31,964 bases of DNA from DAOUMU01 sp034409055 (GTDB taxonomy: Bacteria; Chloroflexota; Anaerolineae; 4572-78; J111). The DNA is taken from assembly GCA_034409055.1 (NCBI GenBank), contig DAOUMU010000349.1, positions 1-31,964 of the forward strand, read 5' to 3'. Of this stretch, positions 8,359 to 16,000 are shown one piece after another. The notes below the pieces were generated by a model. The model saw only the letters and a list, made by a program, of their open reading frames with translations, had not been told where the DNA came from and did not search any database. A program made the position numbers and the translations under genes. Position 1 is the stretch's first letter. Each line of letters opens with the position of its first letter.

Positions 8359-10143
8359 ATGACGGTCGAAATTGCCCTGGCTTTTGCCATCTTAATTTTG
8401 ACCTTGATCGTCTTCGCCCTGGAACTCTTCCCCATCGACTTCGTGGCTTTTGCCATCCTGGCTCTGATTTTGCTACTAGGCCCTATTCTAGGTGTGGAGC
8501 CGGAGGAGGCCATTTCTGGCTTCAGTCATCCGGCCACGATCACGGTTATGGCTATGTTTATCCTGAGTGGTGGGCTCAACCGCACGGGTGTTATTAATTT
8601 CTTGGCTCAGCGCATGGTTCGCTTTGCCGGGGGCAGTGAACTGAGGCAGATCATCACCGTCATGCTGGTTGTCGGTCCCATCTCTGCCTTCATCAACAAC
8701 ACGGCAGCCGTGGCGATTTTGCTACCTTCGGTCATCACCCTGGCCCGCGAGCACCAGCGCGCCCCCTCGAAACTACTCATGCCCCTTTCTTTTTTCTCCC
8801 AGTTGGCCGGCGTCGTTACCTTGATCGGGACCTCGACCAATATCCTGGCCAGTGCCCTCTCGGCTCGGGAGGGGTACGGAGCGTTTAGCATGTTCGAGTT
8901 TGCCAAGGTGGGCCTGCTCATCTTTGTTACCGGCGCGCTGTACCTCTTGCTTATTGGCCGGAAGTTACTGCCAGAACGACGCTCCGAGCAAGAGATTACG
9001 GATACCTATCGGATTAAAGAGTATTTGAGCGAAGTTATCATTCTGGAGAACTCCCCCTTGGTGGGCAAGACCGTCGTCGAGAGTCGGCTGAGGGAACAGT
9101 TCGATATTCACGTTTTGGAGATTCACAAGAATGGCCAAAAAGTGGAGCATCCCTTGGGCGACAAGGTCCTCGAAGCGGGCGATATTTTGTTCATCAAAGC
9201 AAACAGCGAGCGGTTACTCAAGATCAAAGACATCGAGGGACTGGAGATTGAGTCCGAGCTTCACATGGACGATCCAGAGCTGAAGAGTGAACAGCGAGCG
9301 ATCCTGGAGGTCGTCATCGGTCCTAACTCAGACTTGATCGGGGGTACGCTCAGGAGTACCAACTTCCGCTACCATTACAATTGCACGGTAATTGCCATCC
9401 GCAAGCACGGGGAAGTGATCCGGGACCGGCTGAGTAAGGTCCGCCTGGATTTTGGCGACACCCTGCTGCTGCGGGGATTCGCCTCTGCCTTGCAGCAGAT
9501 TAAACGGGAATCGGGGTTTATTGCGACTGAGGAGATTCAGCAAGAGGCATTCCGAAGTAGAAAGATTCCAATATCGCTGGCTATTGTCGTTAGCGTGGTG
9601 ATCGTGGCTGCCTTGGGACAGTCCATTTTGGTCACGGCCCTGGTTGGTTGCGTCCTTATGGTCTTGACCGGCTGTCTGAAGGTGAACGAGTTACACGAGT
9701 CGATCCGGTGGGACGTGATTTTCCTGCTGGCAGGCTTAATCCCTCTGGGGCTGGCCCTGGAGAAGACCGGTGGGGCCCAACTGTTAGCTAACCTGGCCGC
9801 CCAATCTGCCCATTACGTCTCACCCCCCGTTGTCTTGAGCATCTTCTACGTGATGACGATGATCCTGACCGAGCTCATCTCCAACAACGCCTCGGTGGTG
9901 GTCATGGTCCCGGTGGGGGTAGCTACGGCTGCCACGTTGGGACTGGACCCCAAGGCATTTATCCTGGCCATTATGTTCGCTGCTTCGACCAGCTTCTCCA
10001 CCCCCGTCGGCTACCAAACCAACACGATGATCTATGGGCCCGGGAATTACAGATTTTTGGACTTCACCCGGGTAGGACTTCCGCTCAACCTTCTCCTGGC
10101 CATTGTTACCCCCATTTATATCTATTTCATATGGGGGCTCTGA
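8359..10143 (+). CDS. SLC13-family (DASS/CitMHS-like) permease with two RCK_C domains
   Basis: This polytopic inner-membrane transporter has about 594 residues. Hydrophobic segments fill about 1-190, including the INNTA motif that marks the first ion/substrate site of the SLC13 fold. Two cytosolic RCK_C (TrkA_C) domains follow at about 205-290 (SPLVGKTVVESRL...AGDILFIKA) and 300-385 (SDLIGGTLRST...FGDTLLLRG). The second membrane half has the matching SNNASVVVMVPVGV motif. Transporters of this build move anions such as dicarboxylates or sulfate with sodium; the substrate cannot be read from sequence. ATG 8359 begins the conserved hydrophobic start. GTG 8344 is an in-frame alternative, but the only AGGAG (8340-8344) overlaps it and is 14 bases from the ATG. 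It lies about 80 bases after murI on the same strand. Confidence 0.85.
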   Translation: MTVEIALAFAILILTLIVFALELFPIDFVAFAILALILLLGPILGVEPEEAISGFSHPATITVMAMFILSGGLNRTGVINFLAQRMVRFAGGSELRQIITVMLVVGPISAFINNTAAVAILLPSVITLAREHQRAPSKLLMPLSFFSQLAGVVTLIGTSTNILASALSAREGYGAFSMFEFAKVGLLIFVTGALYLLLIGRKLLPERRSEQEITDTYRIKEYLSEVIILENSPLVGKTVVESRLREQFDIHVLEIHKNGQKVEHPLGDKVLEAGDILFIKANSERLLKIKDIEGLEIESELHMDDPELKSEQRAILEVVIGPNSDLIGGTLRSTNFRYHYNCTVIAIRKHGEVIRDRLSKVRLDFGDTLLLRGFASALQQIKRESGFIATEEIQQEAFRSRKIPISLAIVVSVVIVAALGQSILVTALVGCVLMVLTGCLKVNELHESIRWDVIFLLAGLIPLGLALEKTGGAQLLANLAAQSAHYVSPPVVLSIFYVMTMILTELISNNASVVVMVPVGVATAATLGLDPKAFILAIMFAASTSFSTPVGYQTNTMIYGPGNYRFLDFTRVGLPLNLLLAIVTPIYIYFIWGL

Positions 10144-10146
10144 TCC

Positions 10147-10201
10147 CCACGCTCTACGCTTGACGGCTTCGGTTGTGGCTTAGCCGCGCTACGTTTTACG
10201 T
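10147..10201. repeat. Copy of the AAGCGTAGAGCGT / ACGTTTTACGT repeat family
   Basis: Positions 10147-10164 are the exact reverse complement of 18 bases at 20891-20908. Bases 10190-10201 carry ACGTTTTACGT-type sequence also seen at 20980-21005 and 25995-26017. The stop codon and last codons of the RarA fusion gene lie inside this repeat. Confidence 0.65.
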
Positions 10202-12477
10202 GCTATCACATAGGCTATCATCGACTGCCAGGATACCACCTGTCCTAAAAGCTGCTGCTCAAAGACTCGCTTTAATGCTTCTAATTCGGTCTTGGTGACC
10301 CCGGCCTCGGGTGTTTTTTTGAGTAAATGCTGGGCAAACGTGGGCCGGTTACCCGGCGTTTCTTGGGTAAACCAGCGTTGAATTTGGTTTGCCTCCAGAT
10401 GCCGTTCTGAGGTCAATGTTTCTGTGCGGATCTCTATGTTAGCGTAACCAGCCTTTTCAAAAATGGCTGATAAATCATCTACGTCCCAATTGACCATAGG
10501 GTCAGTCGCATTGGTGTAAATCGCCTCCTCAGCCGCTACAATTCGTTGAATGAGGTCATCAGCCAACGAGGATAGATCAACCAGTTTGTGCAAGCGTTGC
10601 GTATGTCTGGGCACGATTTCGGCCAGAACCAACCGTCCGCCTGGTTTTGACAACTTTTTTATCGTTTGGGCGGCAGCCGTCTTGTCGACCAGGTGAGTAA
10701 GCACATTGCGGCCAATGATAACGTCAAACAATGGCGAATCGGCGAATTTGCGAATCTGTGAATCCACGTTCGCCGTTTGCTCGTTCATCCATTCGCTTAT
10801 TCGCTCATTCGCCTCCATCACCGTGCCGGTCAGAATGACAGGCCGCTCCAGCGGATCGAGATTGTTCGTCTGTTGTTTGAGGGCCTGGGCGGTTTGTTGG
10901 TCTGCCGCCAGGGCCCACACACCCCCAACCGAGGCCCGGCGGACGGCTTCCCAGGTTAACAAGCCGGTGCCGGCGTTCAAATCCAGCACCAAGTCGTGCC
11001 GCTCAACCTGACCCAGGTTAAAAATCTGGTTACGCACCTGGCCCAACTGCTGGCCCACGTTGCTCAAAGTGCGTTGTAACCAGCGGTTTTGTGTCACCGG
11101 CCCCCGACCGGCTTTTTCAAATTCCCCGGTCAGCGATAGCTCCGGCTCAAGCATTGCCGCCAGTTGTTCTTCGCGCCGCCGGGCCACTTGTTGCTGGATC
11201 TTGGCCTCATACCCCTGGTCACTGGGCTGGTAAAAGACTCGTCCTTGTAAGCTGTCTGGCAGGTATTGTTGGGCTACCCAGTGGTTACGGTAGGTATGGG
11301 GGTAAAGATAGCCTGCCCCGTGCCCAAAATCCTCGGCATCGCGGCTGCTATCCCGTAAGTGGCCGGGAACCTCGGCCTCCCGCTCCTGCTCGACCGTGTT
11401 CAAGGCATCAAAAAAAGCAAACCCCGAATTGCTTTTGGGGGCCGTGGCCAGATAGAGGCAGGCTTCAGCCAGATGAAAGCGCCCCTCAGGCATGCCCACG
11501 TAATCAAAAGCCTGCGCCGCCGCCACCACCAGCCGCAGGGCATTGGGATCGGCCATCCCCACGTCCTCCCCGGCAAAAATGATCATTCGGCGGAAAATAA
11601 AGCGCGGATCTTCGCCGGCATAGACCATCTTGGCCAGCCAGTAAAGGGCCGCATCCGGGTCGGAGCCACGCAGCGATTTGATGAAGGCAGAAATCGTGTC
11701 AAAATGGGCGTCACCGTCTTTGTCATACAACACCGCCCGGCGCTGGATGGACTCTGCGGCTACCTCGGTGGTGATATTGATGAAGCCGTATTCGTCGGGG
11801 GGGGTGGTTTCGACGGCTAACTCCAAGGCATTGAGCACGGCCCGGGCATCACCATTGGCCACATTCACCAGGTGGTCAAGGGCTTCGTCGGCCAGATGGA
11901 CCTTCAGCTTGCCGTACCCCCGCTCTTCGTCGGCCAGGGCCTGCCAGGCGATGGCCCGCAGGTCATCTTCAGTTAAACTGCGCAGTTGAAAGATGCGGGA
12001 GCGAGAGACCAGGGGCTTGTTAACCTCAAAATAAGGGTTCTCGGTAGTGGCCCCGACCAGGATGACCGTGCCATTTTCGACGTGAGGCAGTAGGGCATCT
12101 TGTTGGGCCTTGTTGAAGCGATGAACCTCGTCGATAAACAGGATCGTTTTCTGGCCAAACATGCCCCGTTTTTCCTGGGCCACGGCGATGGCTGCCCGAA
12201 TATCTTTGACCCCGCTCAACACAGCGTTAAGCGCGCTAAAATGGGCGTGGGTGGTGTTGGCAATAATTCGGGCCAGGGTGGTTTTGCCCGTACCCGGCGG
12301 GCCATAAAAAATAATCGAGGAAAGCTGGTCGGCTTGGATGGCCCGGCGCAGTAAGCGACCTGGCCCGACGATATGTTCCTGGCCGACGAATTCGTCCAGC
12401 GTGCGTGGCCGCATCCGGGCAGCCAGTGGTGCTTCTTTTTCAATTTGTTGCTTGCGAGCGTGGTCAAATAAATCCAT
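10189..12477 (-). CDS. rarA: RarA/MgsA AAA+ ATPase fused to a SAM-dependent methyltransferase-like domain
   Basis: The first roughly 440 residues are a complete replication-associated recombination protein A (MgsA/WRNIP1 family), a AAA+ ATPase of the clamp-loader clade acting at stalled forks. Visible are the family N-terminus (PLAARMRPRTLDEFVGQ), Walker A GPPGTGKTT with Lys65, Walker B LFIDEVHR with Asp116-Glu117, sensor 1 GATTENP, and EDVGMADP. RarA normally ends near 420-450 residues, but here about 320 more follow. After a charged linker, a class I methyltransferase-like domain starts near 465, with motif I LDLNAGTGLLTWE at about 497, FDVIIGRNVLTHL and GGRLVLAEIVPR. Its substrate is unknown. 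DNA for residues about 555-582 is a GCGAAT-type palindromic repeat. The C-terminal ARKT and stop fall in an intergenic repeat. The start has no clear Shine-Dalgarno but fits the family N-terminus. Confidence 0.88.
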   Translation of the reverse strand: MDLFDHARKQQIEKEAPLAARMRPRTLDEFVGQEHIVGPGRLLRRAIQADQLSSIIFYGPPGTGKTTLARIIANTTHAHFSALNAVLSGVKDIRAAIAVAQEKRGMFGQKTILFIDEVHRFNKAQQDALLPHVENGTVILVGATTENPYFEVNKPLVSRSRIFQLRSLTEDDLRAIAWQALADEERGYGKLKVHLADEALDHLVNVANGDARAVLNALELAVETTPPDEYGFINITTEVAAESIQRRAVLYDKDGDAHFDTISAFIKSLRGSDPDAALYWLAKMVYAGEDPRFIFRRMIIFAGEDVGMADPNALRLVVAAAQAFDYVGMPEGRFHLAEACLYLATAPKSNSGFAFFDALNTVEQEREAEVPGHLRDSSRDAEDFGHGAGYLYPHTYRNHWVAQQYLPDSLQGRVFYQPSDQGYEAKIQQQVARRREEQLAAMLEPELSLTGEFEKAGRGPVTQNRWLQRTLSNVGQQLGQVRNQIFNLGQVERHDLVLDLNAGTGLLTWEAVRRASVGGVWALAADQQTAQALKQQTNNLDPLERPVILTGTVMEANERISEWMNEQTANVDSQIRKFADSPLFDVIIGRNVLTHLVDKTAAAQTIKKLSKPGGRLVLAEIVPRHTQRLHKLVDLSSLADDLIQRIVAAEEAIYTNATDPMVNWDVDDLSAIFEKAGYANIEIRTETLTSERHLEANQIQRWFTQETPGNRPTFAQHLLKKTPEAGVTKTELEALKRVFEQQLLGQVVSWQSMIAYVIARKT
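10733..10813. repeat. GCGAAT-rich palindromic repeat inserted in frame in the methyltransferase region
   Basis: The left arm 10733-10764 holds GGCGAAT-C-GGCGAAT-TT-GCGAATC units. The right arm 10768-10813 holds the reverse-orientation units ATTCGCTT-ATTCGCTC-ATTCGCC. Read on the minus strand it stays open and encodes a hydrophilic patch containing ANERISEWMNEQ and RKFADSPLF. Confidence 0.7.
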
Positions 12478-12523
12478 TGAAGAGATTTTATTCTGGCATT
12501 GGGTTTATTCTGTCGTGTAGAAG

Positions 12524-12532
12524 ATTATACCA
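12524..12532 (-). promoter_or_regulatory. Extended -10 promoter for the rarA fusion gene
   Basis: The minus strand reads TGGTATAAT at 12532-12524, a full extended -10, about 47 bases before the ATG at 12477. The -35 position is only a T-rich stretch. It is back to back with the Fur promoter. Confidence 0.55.
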
Positions 12533-12576
12533 CCCGGGAACGAGATAAAAAAGGTGGTGATGCCTGCTTTTTTTGT

Positions 12577-12605
12577 TTGCTACGGTTTTGCAGGTGTGAT
12601 AAAAT
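12577..12605 (+). promoter_or_regulatory. Promoter of the Fur-family gene
   Basis: TTGCTA (12577-12582), a 17-base spacer, and TAAAAT (12600-12605) preceded by TGA make an extended -10. The predicted transcript starts about 30 bases before ATG 12643. Confidence 0.5.
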
Positions 12606-12609
12606 ATCA
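12597..12609. promoter_or_regulatory. Candidate Fur-family operator over the -10 box
   Basis: TGATA-AAA-TATCA is a perfect 5-bp inverted repeat around three bases, sitting on the -10 element of the Fur-family gene. Fur paralogues usually bind AT-rich dyads over their own promoters, so autoregulation is a reasonable inference. The dyad is shorter than classic Fur or PerR boxes. Confidence 0.45.
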
Positions 12610-12642
12610 TTTACAACTATTCTCAAAAAATCAAAGCAGCGA

Positions 12643-13086
12643 ATGATGAAAGAAAACATGGATCAAACCCATTGTAGTCTCGTTCAAGAATTACAAGCGC
12701 GGGGGATGCGGGTGACGCCGCAGCGGGCCATCATTTTTGAGGCCATTGAAAAGCTAGAAGGTCATATTACGGCTGAAGATATCTATCAAAAAGTGCAAAA
12801 AGTTAATCCGTATATTAGCCTGGCTACAGTGTACCGGACACTGGAATTATTACAGGAGCTTCAGCTCATTAACCAAACCAATTTGGGTCGGAGTCAAACT
12901 TATTTTGCCTTGAAGGACCATGGGGCTCATCATCATCTGGTTTGTACAGAGTGTGGTCACATTGAGGAATTTCCTGATGAATTGTTTGACTCGATTCGAA
13001 ACAAACTGAAAGCCCTGTACGGCTTCCAGGTACATGCCAATCACATGAGCATTTTTGGTATTTGTCAAGAATGCCACAAGCCTTAA
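12643..13086 (+). CDS. Fur-family metal-responsive transcriptional regulator (Fur/PerR/Zur)
   Basis: A 147-residue DNA-binding regulator that uses metal or peroxide state to control transcription. The N-terminal winged helix is clear (LQARGMRVTPQRAIIFEAIEKLEGHITAEDIYQKV...ISLATVYRTLELL). The dimerisation domain has the HHHLVCTECGHIEEF core with the first CxxC, His-rich metal ligands, and a second CxxC in ICQEC, so the structural zinc site is complete. ATG 12643 (or 12646 or 12658) begins the conserved region; no strong Shine-Dalgarno is seen. Fur, PerR and Zur cannot be told apart with confidence. A dyad covers its promoter. Its TAA overlaps the stop codon of the convergent giant kinase gene in TTAA (13083-13086). 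Confidence 0.92.
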   Translation: MMKENMDQTHCSLVQELQARGMRVTPQRAIIFEAIEKLEGHITAEDIYQKVQKVNPYISLATVYRTLELLQELQLINQTNLGRSQTYFALKDHGAHHHLVCTECGHIEEFPDELFDSIRNKLKALYGFQVHANHMSIFGICQECHKP

Positions 13087-16000
13087 CCACGGCTCAGTTT
13101 CAACTGTGTGCAAAGTTCTTTGTTTTCCGGTACGTTTTCTTCAAATAAAGTACGCAGCTCAGAATCATCAATATCATTCATTCGTTTTTGGAAAAGGGCA
13201 TAGCCTTCTTGTAAAGCAACTATGGCCTCCTGCTTTTTATTAGCAGCTTGCAAGACCCAATAAGCGGTTAAGTAAAGACGAACAGGGTACTTGAGGCCCG
13301 AGGTGTCGTGCGAGTTTGTCCAGGCCAGGCAGGCTTCAATCTCTTGTTGGGCTTCGTCAGGTTTACCTGCAGCCAGTAGACAGCGGGCCAGGCCGGTCCG
13401 GGCTTCAAATTCACCGGGCTGGTTTTCTACCTCTCGATAGATTGTTTGCGCCTGGTTGTAGGCTACGCTGGCTTTGTTCAGATCATCCAACGCTTCCAGG
13501 GCCAAGCCCAACTCTAGCCAGGTGTGGCCTTCCTGAGCGCGCAGGCCCACATGCTGGCAAATTTCCAGGGCTTCTCCGGCGTGATCGCGGGCAGCGACAT
13601 AATCTCCCCTGGCCAAATTAATCGCCCCCCATACCCTTAAAGCTTCAGCCTGGCCTGGGGCCGCTTCAATGTTCTGGTGGATAACGTAGGCCTGCTTAAT
13701 GTAAGTTTGGGCCATTTCAAAATGCCCCAACTCTTTGTAAGCCATAGCCAGATGATTTAGACATATTGCTTCAGCCTGCCGGTCGCCGATGAGCCAATCA
13801 ATTTCCAGGGCCTGCCGGCAGTAACTGATGGCCCCGGTATAATGACCGGTAGCCAGGCTCAGGGCAGCTAGGTTGTTCAGGCAGGCGACCTGGCCGTGCC
13901 AGTTGCCGATGCTCTGGCTCATAGCCAGGGCCTGTTGACAATAGTTTTCGGCCTGAGCGTAGTCATTCAAATGTCTGTAAACGGCCCCTAACCCGTTTAG
14001 ACTTTGGGCTTCACTATCCCGGCGGCCGGTTTCTTTCAGAATTTTTTGGGCAGCGTGCAGATGCTCGCCGGCAGTTTCGAGTTGGCCCTGGCCAGCGACA
14101 ATGTAACCCAGTTCAATCAGGCTCTCTCCTGCCAAAACCGGATCATTGGCCTGACGGGCAACGGCCAGGCTGGCCTCAGCCTCAATCACTGCCTCTCTGA
14201 AGTGACCGGTAACGCGTTCGTAAATTGCCCGTCGATGGTGAGCCAGGGCCTGTTTGGCCGGATCGTTCAACGTTTGGGCCAAAGTTTGTAACATGGTCAG
14301 GTCGGCCGCTTGTGTCTTCCGCTGGCCCAGGTAACCATAAATCCGCTCTCGGGCCAGGAGTAGCTCAAATCGTTGCTGCCGGGTTGTACGGTCCAGGCCT
14401 AAATGGTCCAGGGCATCCAGGGCCTGTGTATACCAGAACAGGGCCGTGTGGTTGGCATAGATGGCATCGACCTGGGTCGCGGCCTGGATGCTGTAGATCA
14501 GCCCTTTTTCAAGCTCTCTGGCCTGGAAGAAGTGGTAGGCTAAGGCCTCGGCCACATACTTGGGTTCCGGTAGGTTACGCCGCTCCAGGGCTTCGCCAGC
14601 CTCCAAGTGGATCACCCGTCGCTTGAGCGGGCTTAGATTTTTGTATAGGATCTCCTGAATGGCGACATGATTAAAGCGCAACATTCGTTCACTGGGTGTT
14701 TGGCTGATGAATTGGCGTTCCAGAGCAACGTCTAAACTTTCCAGGGCATCCCATTTTGAGAGATCACTCATCTCATGCAAATCGGCGAATTTAAAGGTGG
14801 GGCCCAACATGGCCGCCTGATTGAGGAGGGTTTGGGTCTCTTTCGTCAGGCGGTTGATGCGACGCAGTACCGTATCACGGATGCCTTGAGGCAAACCCAT
14901 CTCTACGACCGGCGCAAAACGCCATCGGCCGTCTCGCCAACTGACCACGCCTTCGTCCATCAGCCCCTTGGCTATTTCTTCAATGTAGAAGGGATTGCCT
15001 TCGGTACGACGATAGATGGCTGCCACTAAATCCCCGGGCACGGTTTGAGGCCAGATATTTTTAAGCAGCTTCTTGACTTCTTTATCGGTCAGGCGCTCCA
15101 GTTTGACCGAGGTATAGTCGATATCCTGCTTGAGGCTGTCCAGCGTTTCTATTAAAAATTTGTTATTCTCCAGTTCACTGTCCCGATAGAGCCCCACAAT
15201 CATCAGGCCCATCTGCGAGCAGTGACGGGCCAGGTATTGGAGTAACTTCAGGCTGCCCGGGTCAGCCAGGTGGAGGTCATCCAGGATCAGCAGCCATGGC
15301 CGTTCTTTGGTGGCCTGGGCGATAGATTGGGCCAAACTGATGGATACCGGTTCGGCGGTGGCGTTCGCTTGTGTGTCCCCGTCAGCAGTTGAGGTATCGT
15401 ATGCCGGGGCAGGTTGACCGGTAGTTTGGAAGATGTTGGGCATCAAATGGTTGATTTCAGGGATAACCCGGACCATTTGGCTCAATATCTGTCCCACGGG
15501 AGTGTAAGCCACCTCGGCCAGGCTGGTCGGTATCCTATCCGACCAGGACACGCTGGCGAAATAGGCTCTCAGCACCTCGATAAAGGGTTGGTAGGCCCGA
15601 CTACTTTCCTGTTTTTGACAGGCCCCCATGAGCAAAACGGCATCGCCGGCACGTTGAGCCAACTCCCGGACCAGACGAGTCTTGCCTATGCCAGCCTCCC
15701 CGGTGATAAAGACCAGTTGTCCTTGCCCTTGCCAGGTTTTTTCCCACAAGGCTGTCAAGCGATGCAGCGGTTCGGCTCTGTTGACAAACGGCGGCCACTG
15801 CTGGCGAGTAAAGTTGTGCAAACCGGTCTCCCCACTGGTAATGGTGGTCATACCGGCTAAAATGGCCCGGATTTGGCGGGCAGTAGCATAACGTTTATTG
15901 GGGTCTTTATCCAGCAACTTTAGAATCAAATGTTCCAATGAATAGGACAGGGCGGGGTTAAGCTCGCGGGGCGGCCGGGGAAAACTACTGCGGTGGTGTT

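Noticed and set aside
11091..11582. Plus-strand 163-residue frame opposite the RarA gene
   Set aside because: Pro/Arg-rich shadow of a well-supported minus-strand gene.
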